64,000 nucleotides of DNA, from assembly GCA_946567425.1 (NCBI GenBank), contig CAMNXF010000005.1:62001-126000 (forward strand), in the 5' to 3' direction. The translations under genes and the position numbers were made by a program. The notes under the pieces are model-generated. The model was not told where the DNA came from. It was given only the letters and a program-made list of their open reading frames with translations, and searched no databases. Shown one piece after another: positions 48,981 to 58,033 of the stretch. Numbering within the stretch: the first letter of the stretch is position 1; every line of letters starts with the position of its first letter. The DNA comes from an uncultured Clostridia bacterium. GTDB taxonomy: Bacteria; Bacillota; Clostridia; Oscillospirales; Ruminococcaceae.

Positions 48981-50075
48981 TCACGTTTTGTTCTGCGGTT
49001 GACCGCCGCAGAAATCGTTTACAAGCCGCTCAACTTTTTCCATAAGCTCGGGAATATGGAGCCGCATCGGACAATTGTTTTCACAAACGCGGGTTTCACA
49101 GCGCAAACAGCATTCGGCCGCGTACTTGATATTTAAGCCGAGCTTCTTAAGCGCCCAGAAATTTTTACCGAGAAAATAATAATTGTACTGCCTGAAAATT
49201 GTATGTATCTCTGTGCCGAACGGACATTTACAGCGCTGACAGCGGTCGCACGGTATCGGCTCAAAACTCTCGGTCAGACGCTTCACAACTTCTTCAAAAG
49301 AATAATATCGCGGCTCGGGCTCTTGCTTAAACGCCGCCTCTGCCTGCTCAAAAGTTCCTATTCCTATAAGCGCGGAGGAAAAGGGGTAATTTAAAATGCC
49401 GCCAATAAGTTCTTCAACAGTAAACGCGCCTATTAAAATCCCCGCTGCATAAACCTTATTGAGAATAAAGCCCTTTCCGCGAAACGCGGCTTCGTTTTTG
49501 ATGCGCTCCAACATTCCGCGCTCGAAAATATTCCCGCTTCCCTGCAGAACGTCAACGCGCGGGTCTTTCGCACCGCGCAGCAAAATGTCGTAATAATGCG
49601 AGGCAATCCCCGTGAAGCCGATCTTTCCCTCGGCTTTTAAGTCGCTTAAAGCGTCCAGCGCCCCGTATTTTTCAAAAACCCTATCATCGTTTTTAAAATC
49701 GACTTGATGAACAAAATAAACATCGGGAGCAGTTCCGAGATTTTCACGGCTTTTTATTACGGCGCTGTACATATCGTTTCCGTCGTAAAACCGCGCCTTA
49801 TCCGAAATAATTATTTTTTCGCGTCCGAGCTTCTCGGTAATTTTCCGCGCGAAAATTCCCAGTTTAAACTCCGCGTCGCCGTATTCATCGGGAACTGCCG
49901 TATCGTATAAATTGCAGCCGAGCTCAAATGCGCTTCTCATAATGTTTACGGCGGTTTCCGTGTCGGGACTGAAATATTCAGGCAATACGGGAACATTTCC
50001 GCTTAGTATCGGGATTGTTCCAAAACCAAACTCCGAAACGACAAGCCCCGTTTTTCCGAGTTTTCTGTATCTCAT
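48981..50075 (-). CDS. Aldo/keto reductase with C-terminal ferredoxin-like domain
   Basis: 364 residues from the ATG overlapping the LRR gene's stop (TAATG). MRYRKLGKTGLVVSEFGFGT at the start, DVYFVHQVD and the AKR barrel; then CDRCQRCKCPFG near 275 and CCLRCETRVCENNCP near 325, the two Cys clusters of 4Fe-4S-carrying aldo/keto reductases common in anaerobes. Substrate unknown. Confidence 0.88.
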   Translation of the reverse strand: MRYRKLGKTGLVVSEFGFGTIPILSGNVPVLPEYFSPDTETAVNIMRSAFELGCNLYDTAVPDEYGDAEFKLGIFARKITEKLGREKIIISDKARFYDGNDMYSAVIKSRENLGTAPDVYFVHQVDFKNDDRVFEKYGALDALSDLKAEGKIGFTGIASHYYDILLRGAKDPRVDVLQGSGNIFERGMLERIKNEAAFRGKGFILNKVYAAGILIGAFTVEELIGGILNYPFSSALIGIGTFEQAEAAFKQEPEPRYYSFEEVVKRLTESFEPIPCDRCQRCKCPFGTEIHTIFRQYNYYFLGKNFWALKKLGLNIKYAAECCLRCETRVCENNCPMRLHIPELMEKVERLVNDFCGGQPQNKT

Positions 50076-53000
50076 TATTCCCCACCGCCCTCTAAAGCGT
50101 TTTCGGCAATTATAACATTCTGCGGAGTTTTCCGTGATAATTTCGGACAAAACGCAAACGCGCGGATGTCTATGCTCTTTAATCCCGAGGGGAAGATCAC
50201 TTCTTCAAGCTCCGAGCAAAAAGCGAACGCTTCCTTTTCAATAATTTCAAGTGTGGACGGGAGAACGATTTTTTTCAGACTTTTGCAGCGGAAAAAACTC
50301 CGCTCGTATATCACGCTTACCCCCTCGGGAATGACGATCCCGCGCAAATTACAGCAGTGCTCGAACGCGCGCTTCCCGATATATTGCAGCGAATTTGAAA
50401 GCTCTATTTCCTCCAAGTTTTGACAGCCGCAAAACGCGAGGGCTTCAATTTTTTTAACGCCGATTGCGTTGCCGACTTTTTTCAGCCATTTACTGTTTTC
50501 AAACGCGCTTTCGCCGATGCTCCCTGTCTCGTCGCAAAGTCTTATTTCACACAGCAGATTGCAGTCCTTGTAAACGCGCTCACCTACAGCCTTTATTCCG
50601 TTTACAAAGGCAAGGTTTTTTATGTTTCCCGTACTTTCAAAAAGCACTCCGTTTTTGTCGACCTTAAAGCAATTCACGCATTCCGCGAATATCTTGCGGA
50701 CAGATTCGGGCAAGGCGGGATCGTCCTTTGAGGATATCCCCGTCATTTCATAAACGCTATCGTTTTCATCGATTATTCTTTGCAACCCGACGCAGTTTCT
50801 AAACGCGTACTCGTCAATAATCGTTCTGCCGCTGTAAAATTTCACCTCGCGCAGTTCAACGTTCCCCGCGAAAGACCAACTGCAAACGTGCTCGATATTT
50901 GCGGGTATCTCGGCGGAGCTTCCGCAATTAAAAGCGTCAATTATCATATCGTTGATAACCGTGATTTTATTTTCGGCTCTCATTTTATCAAGCCACCCCG
51001 ACCCCGCGAAAGTCAGCTTGCCGACGCTGCTTACGCTTTCGGGAATATCAATTTCCACCGTCCGTATGCAGTTTCTGAAAGCCTCGTCGCCGAGCGCGGT
51101 AACGTCTCTCGGTATTCTCACACAAACCGCGTTCCCATAATATTTTTTCAGCGTAAGATCCTCGGTTATTTCAAAGCAGGAGTACATACTTGCAATTATT
51201 TCCCGAACTCTTTCGGGAAGATGATTTTCAAAGCCGTTTACGCTCTGGGAAAATAAATTCGGGAAAAAAGAGACCCCGTCAAGAACTATCTCGTTTACGT
51301 TTGTGCAGCCGAAAAAAGCTCCGCTTTTAAGCACTGTGTCGGATGAAATTATTATTTTGTTCAATAAACAGCAATCCTCAAAAGCATGCCGACCGGCGCA
51401 AACGTCCGAAAGAGCGATCTCGCAAAGTCCGTCACAGCGCGAAAAGGTTCTCTCGCCAATCGTTTTTATGCTGCGGAGATCAATGCTTTGCAGCGAAACG
51501 CATTCGTCAAAGCACCGCTCCCCAAGCTCTGTCACACGTTCTGAAAGCGCAACGGACCACAGTTTTTCACAGCCCATAAAAGCGCGATCTCCGATTTTTT
51601 CCGCGCTGTCTATCTCTATTTTTTCAAGCGCTTTGCAAAAAGAAAACGCTCCCTTGCCAACGCTTTCAACGTTCAACTTTACGGTTTTCAGCTTTGCGCA
51701 CTTTTCAAAAGCGCGCTCGCCGATAACGCAGCCTGGCGCGTCAATAACAACCTCGCGAAGCTCTGTACAGCCCGAAAAAGCGTATTTCCCGATATAGTCC
51801 TTGTCGATAATTTTGAGAGAGGTGATTTCCTTATTTTTACAAAACTCATACGGAGAGACCGCGTTTTCAAAATGCTCTTCCTCGTTGGTCTCCGCCAATT
51901 TAAACGAATGATTTATCCCGCTGTTAAAGAAAACAAGGCTGCCTTTATTTTCCGTTTTTTCGGAGATTGTGATATTACTAAGCGACTTGCAGCCGTAAAA
52001 TGCCATATCGCCGATCTCCTCAAGAGCATTGTTTACGGTAAAAGAATTAAGTTTAAAGCAGCGCTTGAACGCACATTCACCGAGAACCTTAACACTCTCG
52101 GGAAGAGATATTTTTATCAGCTTTTTGCAGTTTTCAAACGCGCTTTTTTCTATAATTTCAAGTGTTTCGGAAAGCTCTGCTGTCTGCAATGAAACACAAT
52201 TTTTAAACGCCCTTTCGCATATTTCCCTTACGCTGTTCGGCAATACAACTCTGCCAAGAACGTCGTTGTTCTCAAAGCAGCCCTCGCTGATAACCTCCAC
52301 TCCGTCGGGAACGCAAACGCGCTCCTCTCTACCTCGGTATTTCATCAGTATTTTTCCGCTAATGTAAAAGTCGCTCAAAACCTGCTCGCCAATCTTGCGG
52401 ACAATATCAGGAAGAGTACTGTCTGTCATAAAGTTTTTCGGATAATAGGTCTCGCTTCCGATAACAACGCGGGAGAGGTTGTTACAACCCTTGAACGCTC
52501 TGTTGTCCGTTAAAATTTCATCATTTTGAAAAACGACCTCCTCAAGATTGATGCAGTTGCCGAAAGCATTTGCCTTTATTTCGCGCAGACTTTTCGGGAG
52601 CGTTATCCTCACAATTCCTTTTTTGTTGTAGAAACAGCTTTTTCCGATCTGCACAATGCCCTCGGGAATATCGAAGCATTTAAGGTTCACTGCCAACTTG
52701 TACAGAATACCGTTTTCAAGCTTCATCGTCTGATAAACGCTCCCTGCGACAGCCTGAGCTATTCTGTCGGCGTCCGTGCCGATGATTGCCGCTAGGTTTT
52801 CAAATTCAAAGGTTTGCCCGTCGGTAAGACTGATTTTTTTGATATTTACGCAGCCCGTGAAAATATCGTCGCCGAGATTATCCGTCTCCAAAGCGCTGTT
52901 GAGCGTTATATTCCGCAGACTTGTGCAGTTCGCGAACGTCTGCCGCTTAAGTCTTTTTATTCCCCCGACAGAAACGGTTTCCATTCCGTCGCAGTATAAA

Positions 53001-53383
53001 AAAGCGCAGCTGCCGAGAGACGTCACGCTTTCGGGCAGGTTCGCCGCTTTCAGCGAATGACAGCGGTGAAAAGCGTAATCGCCAATCTTTATGAGCGAAC
53101 TCGGAAACACGATCTCCTCAAGCGATTTACAGCCTTTAAATGCGTCGTTGCCTATCTCCTCAAGACCCTCGGGGAGATTTATTTTTGTGAGCGCCGTGCA
53201 GCCCTTAAACGCTTCCTCCGCAATTATTTTTACGGAACCCGGGAGCGTGATTTTTTTTATTTTTCTGTTCCCCTTAAAAACATGGTCTCCCACTGTCCTT
53301 ACATTTTGGAATATTTCAATTTCCGTTTCATCGGTGAGGCAATGTTTAAGTATCCCATTTTCGATTTCAAAAGAAGTGCTCAC
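50075..53383 (-). CDS. Giant BspA-type (LRR_5) leucine-rich repeat protein, no export signal
   Basis: 1102 residues from a GTG with GGGAGGAAAAA upstream. Built almost wholly of ~23-residue units with consensus I-x-x-x-A-F-x-x-C-x-x-L-x-x-I-x-L-P (for example IGNDAFKGCKSLEEIVFP), about forty copies. N-terminus MSTSFEIENGILKHC has no signal peptide or lipobox, and no anchor follows, unlike surface BspA proteins. Tightly coupled to dus upstream and the reductase downstream. Confidence 0.88.
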   Translation of the reverse strand: MSTSFEIENGILKHCLTDETEIEIFQNVRTVGDHVFKGNRKIKKITLPGSVKIIAEEAFKGCTALTKINLPEGLEEIGNDAFKGCKSLEEIVFPSSLIKIGDYAFHRCHSLKAANLPESVTSLGSCAFLYCDGMETVSVGGIKRLKRQTFANCTSLRNITLNSALETDNLGDDIFTGCVNIKKISLTDGQTFEFENLAAIIGTDADRIAQAVAGSVYQTMKLENGILYKLAVNLKCFDIPEGIVQIGKSCFYNKKGIVRITLPKSLREIKANAFGNCINLEEVVFQNDEILTDNRAFKGCNNLSRVVIGSETYYPKNFMTDSTLPDIVRKIGEQVLSDFYISGKILMKYRGREERVCVPDGVEVISEGCFENNDVLGRVVLPNSVREICERAFKNCVSLQTAELSETLEIIEKSAFENCKKLIKISLPESVKVLGECAFKRCFKLNSFTVNNALEEIGDMAFYGCKSLSNITISEKTENKGSLVFFNSGINHSFKLAETNEEEHFENAVSPYEFCKNKEITSLKIIDKDYIGKYAFSGCTELREVVIDAPGCVIGERAFEKCAKLKTVKLNVESVGKGAFSFCKALEKIEIDSAEKIGDRAFMGCEKLWSVALSERVTELGERCFDECVSLQSIDLRSIKTIGERTFSRCDGLCEIALSDVCAGRHAFEDCCLLNKIIISSDTVLKSGAFFGCTNVNEIVLDGVSFFPNLFSQSVNGFENHLPERVREIIASMYSCFEITEDLTLKKYYGNAVCVRIPRDVTALGDEAFRNCIRTVEIDIPESVSSVGKLTFAGSGWLDKMRAENKITVINDMIIDAFNCGSSAEIPANIEHVCSWSFAGNVELREVKFYSGRTIIDEYAFRNCVGLQRIIDENDSVYEMTGISSKDDPALPESVRKIFAECVNCFKVDKNGVLFESTGNIKNLAFVNGIKAVGERVYKDCNLLCEIRLCDETGSIGESAFENSKWLKKVGNAIGVKKIEALAFCGCQNLEEIELSNSLQYIGKRAFEHCCNLRGIVIPEGVSVIYERSFFRCKSLKKIVLPSTLEIIEKEAFAFCSELEEVIFPSGLKSIDIRAFAFCPKLSRKTPQNVIIAENALEGGGE

Positions 53384-53395
53384 TTTTTCCTCCCG

Positions 53396-54364
53396 TTATG
53401 CTCCCTCGAAAAATATTTTTTCGACTGTCCGCTTCAGATCCTCAACGTCGCCGCACGCGTAAAGCTCCTGTTTATACCGCTTTGTACCACGCAGCTTCTT
53501 CATAAAATAAGAAGTCAGCTTTTTTATATATGTAAGCAAAAAAAGTTCGTCATAATATTCCCGTGTAATTTCAATTTGTTCAAATACCAGATCGCGTTTT
53601 GAAAGATTGACAGGTTTTCCCGAAAGTTCGGAAAATATAAGCGGATTTTCAAAACCGTATCGGGCAAGCATAACGCCGTCCGCGCCTGTTTTCCGCATCA
53701 TCTCAACGGCATCGTTCTCCGAAAATATACCGCCGTTTGCAATCACGGGGATTTTAACTGCCGCTTTTGCCTCGGCGATATGCTCATAAAGCGGCTCTCC
53801 GCTGTACATCATATTTCTCGTTCTTCCGTGGATCGTTATCATATCCGCGCCGGAGTTTTCGCAGAGCTTCGAAAACTCCACCGCGACAATATCATTTTCC
53901 GTCATCCCGATGCGGAATTTTACAGTAACGATCTTCCCACTCCTTTTGCACGCTTCTATAATTTTTGCGGCGACAGCGGGCTTTGCGACAAGCGCGCACC
54001 CCTCGCCGCTTTTTATGACGTTCGGAACGGGACAGCCCATATTGATGTCTACGATATCGAACGGCTCGATAAAGCCGCTTCTGCATGCGTGTTCAAACAC
54101 ATTAGGTTCAGCGCCGAGAAGCTGAACGGCTTTGGGAGTTTCAAGCTCGTTTGTAAACAGCAGCTTGCGCGTTGCCGCGTCGCTGTACTTCAAGCCATCG
54201 GCGCTTGTCATTTCGGTAAAGGCGAGCGCCGCTCCGAGCCTGCGCGCCATAAGTCGGAACGGGAAGCAAGTGTAGCCTGCGAGCGGTGCCATAAGCACGT
54301 TTCCATAAAGCGTAATGTTTCCGATTTTCAGCGGTCTGAAAAATTTTTCAGAAAACTCTCCCAA
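53396..54364 (-). CDS. dus: tRNA-dihydrouridine synthase
   Basis: 322 residues from the TTG at 54364, which has GGGGGAGGTGC 3 bases upstream; a longer frame would place that site inside the gene. MAPLAGYTCFPFRLMARRLGA, DINMGCPVPNVIKSGEGCAL (catalytic Cys in MGCP), TIHGRTRNMMYSG and VIANGGIFSENDA are Dus motifs. FMN enzyme reducing uridines in the tRNA D-loop. Confidence 0.92.
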   Translation of the reverse strand: MGEFSEKFFRPLKIGNITLYGNVLMAPLAGYTCFPFRLMARRLGAALAFTEMTSADGLKYSDAATRKLLFTNELETPKAVQLLGAEPNVFEHACRSGFIEPFDIVDINMGCPVPNVIKSGEGCALVAKPAVAAKIIEACKRSGKIVTVKFRIGMTENDIVAVEFSKLCENSGADMITIHGRTRNMMYSGEPLYEHIAEAKAAVKIPVIANGGIFSENDAVEMMRKTGADGVMLARYGFENPLIFSELSGKPVNLSKRDLVFEQIEITREYYDELFLLTYIKKLTSYFMKKLRGTKRYKQELYACGDVEDLKRTVEKIFFEGA

Positions 54365-54528
54365 GCGAGCACCTCCCCCTTCATAAATTTTTGCATTTTT
54401 CAACAATGTGCATCTATCATTAACCCCATTCTATTAATGTACGTCAACAGAATGGAGCAGTAAAAAAGGTGCTGTATTATTGAACTGTTTATTTTGTTGC
54501 CGTATAAAGGCATTTCGCATTCTGAACG

Positions 54529-55675
54529 TCAGACCGTTTCTTTGGTGATAAGCTCTTTCCGCTCGTTCAAAACCTCGACGCATTTGTCGATATCGCCGTT
54601 TTTGGCGGCGGATTTCAGTTCCTCGAAGAATTTCATATTCTTGCCGCTGTACCGGAATTTCTCCATTACCTCTATTACTTCGTCGATCTGCAGCGTGTCA
54701 AAATTATCCAGTGCGCTGTGCATCTGCTCCAGAAGAGACACTATATCCTCAAATTCCGCTGTGCGTTCTTCGTTCTCATCATAGAAATACTTTTTTAGAA
54801 CAGTTTAAGATGACGGTATTCCTTTATCATATCGTCGTTTTTTCGTTGATGAGCACGGTATTTTGCTCGTTGCCCGTTTTTTTTCATTTCGGCTGCAACA
54901 TAGGCGATATAGTCTGCGCCAATCTTCCGCGTCTTTATGATCGGTATCGTTTGCAATTTTTGTCGATCGCGTAATAATTCTCCTTAAGCACTGTTCAGAA
55001 GAGCTTTTCACTGTTGAGCATCGACAACGTTTTTTCCACATTAAGCTCGTGAATATCAAAGGCGCTGTGATTTTCGGACTGCTGCTCGGTGGGCTGTTCA
55101 AAGCTTGCCTTGAGACTGCCGTAACGCTGTCGTCCAGAAAGATAATTTATCCCTTTGGCAGCCACTTGTGGAACTTCGCGAGCGCGTCATTTATGTCTAT
55201 CGGTTTGGCGATAAAATCGTTCATTTCCTAGCGGATAAACATTTCTCTCGCACCGCCTATCGCGTTAGCCGTAAGCGCGATTATGGGCACGTCGTTGTAG
55301 CTCGGAACGAGTAGCTTTATGATATGCGCAGCCTCAACGCCGTCCACCTCTGGCATAATGTGATCCATAAAGATAATATCGTACTTGACGTGATGTATCT
55401 TTTCAATAGCCTCGGCGGCGCTTTTGACAATGTCTATCTTCATTTTCAGCGGCATTATACACGACGCCTGTTTTCAGCGCGCTAATCTGTTTAACGTTTT
55501 TGTAATCGGATTCAACAAAGCAAACGAACGCCTGTGGATCGAATTTTTTGAAATGTCCCACCATATCCTGCCAGCATTCCAAGGTGCTAAGCGCATCGAA
55601 AAACATCTCCGCGCGCTGAATAAAATCAACCGCCAATCCATTGTTTCTGCCGCTTATGAGTATTTTGTATTTCAT
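54529..55675 (-). pseudogene. Hybrid histidine kinase, fragmented
   Basis: From the 5' end: a receiver-like N-terminus MKYKILISGRNNGLAVDFIQ, a junction where the kinase core is deleted, then a receiver domain YDIIFMDHIMPEVDGVEAAH...VPIIALTANAIGGAREMFI cut by TAG, its end NDFIAKPID in frame again, several frameshifts, and a C-terminal Hpt-like helix bundle (LLEQMHSALDNFDTLQIDEV...). Same order as intact sensor hybrids, so one gene decayed in place. Confidence 0.75.
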
Positions 55676-55835
55676 AGCATTCTACTTTCGACACCTTGCC
55701 AATTTTTTTAATTATATCATATATAAATTATTTTGTCAAGAGCAAAGGCGCTTTCCAAAAAACAGCTCGTTTTATTTCATAAAACTCCGCGATTTTATGT
55801 TCAAATACTCGAATACATTTACGGCAAAAATCTAA

Positions 55836-55921
55836 TTAGAGCCTGTTCAGTATCTCTCAACGTGCCGCCTGCACCCACGTTTTGGCACATTCGGCACATT
55901 TCGAAATACTGAACAGGCTCT
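55836..55921. repeat. Inverted-repeat element (86 bp)
   Basis: AGAGCCTGTTCAGTAT and its exact reverse complement flank about 54 bases. A miniature element or the remains of an IS. The preceding 55676-55835 holds no gene. Confidence 0.55.
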
Positions 55922-55980
55922 TAGATAATTCGGCAATTCTACAAAATCGTTATTTGGCAAAACAGAAATGCTCGTTTAAC

Positions 55981-56862
55981 TAAGAGATTATTCAACAATA
56001 GCTACCGATGAACCTGCAGCAATCTGCGCCAAACAATAACGGCACAGGCAAAGCAAAGCAGACCCCAGTAATTGTCAGCCTTCTTCTCAAAACGAACAGA
56101 AAGCTTTTAAACCTGTTTATCCGGAAATGCACAACCTCCACGATCCGGCAGCGAGCTTTAAAATTTGAATTGATTTCAATTTCTTTTTTCTCCTCGCCGC
56201 GCGGTCTGATATGGACAACATACCCATACTTTGCACACTCATCGTAATATCCTGTATAACCCGCGTCAAGACATGAATTTTGAACATATTCGTTAAAATC
56301 CGGGCGTTCAGTCACTATATTATCAAGCGTTATTTGAAGAAGCTGAGTAGCGTGGACATTGGCTCCCGAAACTGCGACTGCAATCGGCAAACCGTGTCCA
56401 ACAACAAGCATACTTCTTTTAACCCCGTTTTTTTCTCCTGTCCGTAGGATTCTTTCCAACAAGCTCCCTCCAAGAGGTGCTTTTGTCATACAGCTGCCCA
56501 AACTCTGCCAATCCCATTGCAGACCGTATCGCAAAAAATCCGTCATTTGTGAGGATTTGAAAATACCGATGAATATTACTTGCACTTGCGTATTCTTTTT
56601 GTACTGCTTTCCATTGGCACCCTGTTCTCAGAACGTAAAATATGCCTTCAAGTATCTTTCTCATATCCGGCGGTTTTCTTCCACCTCCGGGTTTCCTTTT
56701 GCATTCCTTGTTTGGGTCAAGCTCATATACTGATATCTCGTCCTTTATCGCTTTTCGGATCTCATCTGTTATTGTCCATGATTTATAGCTTTTCACCATT
56801 TTTATCACCCTTTATATTCATCGTCTGATATTTGAAAATCTTTATTGTTGGATAGGTTCTAA
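55981..56862 (-). mobile_element. IS5-family insertion sequence, decayed
   Basis: About 882 bp. Ends TAAGAGATTATTCAACAATA and (reverse strand) TTAGAACCTATCCAACAATA share CAACAATA and other bases as terminal inverted repeats. Contains one transposase in two frames plus a further frameshift near the C-terminus. Inserted 60 bases from the 86-bp inverted repeat. Confidence 0.75.
55992..56808 (-). pseudogene. IS5-family transposase (ORFA/ORFB with A7 slip site, C-terminal frameshift)
   Basis: ORFA (56808-56419): PGGGRKPPDMRKILEGIFYVLRTGCQWKAV. ORFB continues in the -1 frame at AGAAAAAAACGG (A7 at 56428-56434), giving NGVKRSMLVVGHGLPIAV, VSGANVHATQLL and CLDAGYTGYYDE. The A7 junction has the form used for programmed -1 frameshifting in many IS. 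A later frameshift, after RINRFKS, displaces RFEKKADNYWGLL, so the enzyme is probably dead. Confidence 0.8.
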
Positions 56863-57097
56863 ATTAAAATGTGCTTAACTTTATAAATAATCTATGTTTT
56901 GCTTTTGCATCATATCGTGTTTTTTTCGTTTAAATTTGTTTTGTTTAATTAAATTTTCGCATGAAAAATAAGAAAATAAACAAATAAAATATTTTATGTA
57001 AAAAAACTGTTGAAATTTTTATTATAATATGCTATTATATAAATATCAAGGAATTTTCCTGTTATTTTGCAGGATATCCAAATGAAAGGAAAACATT

Positions 57098-57847
57098 ATG
57101 AACAACGCAAAAAAGCCAGAGAAAAAAAAGGCTGTTGCGCAGGCAGCCGCAGAAAATAAATCGGTTGTAAACGAAGCGCCTGCTACCGAAGTTAAGACAG
57201 AAACAAAAACTACATCTGTTCCCTTCGCTGCAAAGCCTGCTGCTAAGACCACAACCAAGAAAGCAGCTTCCAAGACCGAAGCGGTTAAGAAAACCGCCGC
57301 TAAGCCTGCTGCGAAGAAAGCAGTTGTTAACACTGCTAAAGCGCCTAAGGCTGCCGCAAAAACCACCACAAAGGCAGCTGAAAAGACGAACTTGAAGTCA
57401 ACTGAAAAAGCTGCTGCAAAGACGGCTTCAAAAACAACCGCTAAATCCGCTGCTAATAAGACAGCCAAGACCGAAACAGCTAAAGCTCCCGCTAAAAGAG
57501 GCGGCAGAAAGCCGGCTCCAGTGACGATCGATACGATCTGCGCTAAGTTGGAGAAAAAGATTGACAAGAGAAAAGTTTCCTCGATCAAGGAGAAGATCGC
57601 TGTCGAGATTGAGGTGTGGGGATTTGAGGACGGCTCGAATTCTTTTATGTACGTTGAAGTCGACAACGGAAAGGTAACCGTTTCGCCGCACAATTACGAG
57701 ACTAAAAACTTCAGAGTTTCTTTGAGCTGTGCGAATGCGGTTGCATTTATTAACGGCAACATTGCTTTGAAGAAGTTGATCGAATCCGACGAATTCTATG
57801 CTGAGGGCAATATTGTTTCAGCGGTCAAATTAGCCGCGCTTTTATGA
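57098..57847 (+). CDS. Histone H1-like Lys/Ala-rich tail fused to an SCP2-like domain
   Basis: 249 residues. Residues 1-140 are Lys/Ala/Thr with AAKPAAKK and TTKAA repeats, like histone H1 tails and bacterial H1-like proteins. Residues 145-249 form a domain (CAKLEKKIDKRKVSSIKEKI, VEIEVWGFEDGSNSFMYVEV, then ALKKLIESDEFYAEGNIVSA) like a small SCP2 lipid/sterol-carrier fold. AAAGGAAAACATT precedes the ATG. Confidence 0.7.
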   Translation: MNNAKKPEKKKAVAQAAAENKSVVNEAPATEVKTETKTTSVPFAAKPAAKTTTKKAASKTEAVKKTAAKPAAKKAVVNTAKAPKAAAKTTTKAAEKTNLKSTEKAAAKTASKTTAKSAANKTAKTETAKAPAKRGGRKPAPVTIDTICAKLEKKIDKRKVSSIKEKIAVEIEVWGFEDGSNSFMYVEVDNGKVTVSPHNYETKNFRVSLSCANAVAFINGNIALKKLIESDEFYAEGNIVSAVKLAALL

Positions 57848-57860
57848 TTTGTTAAAACAA

Positions 57861-57907
57861 CACTATGTCCGCTCTTTTTTGGGAGCGGACATTTGTTTTG
57901 CTTTTTT
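57861..57907 (+). terminator. Terminator of the H1-like gene
   Basis: GTCCGCTC and GAGCGGAC around TTTTTTGG, followed by ATTTGTTTTGCTTTTTT. Confidence 0.88.
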
Positions 57908-57964
57908 AATTACAAATCGTCAAAATGCACAATTTTTGCCAAAGATTATCGTTAAAACAAACAA

Positions 57965-57993
57965 TTGATTTCGCCATGAAATAGATTTATAAT
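57965..57993 (+). promoter_or_regulatory. Promoter of the hydrogenase-like chemoreceptor
   Basis: TTGATT, 17 bases, TATAAT, 41 bases before the ATG; AGGAGG follows at the usual distance. Confidence 0.75.
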
Positions 57994-58033
57994 ATAATTG
58001 TAAATTTCTGTTCTTTTTTAGGAGGAAAAAAAT

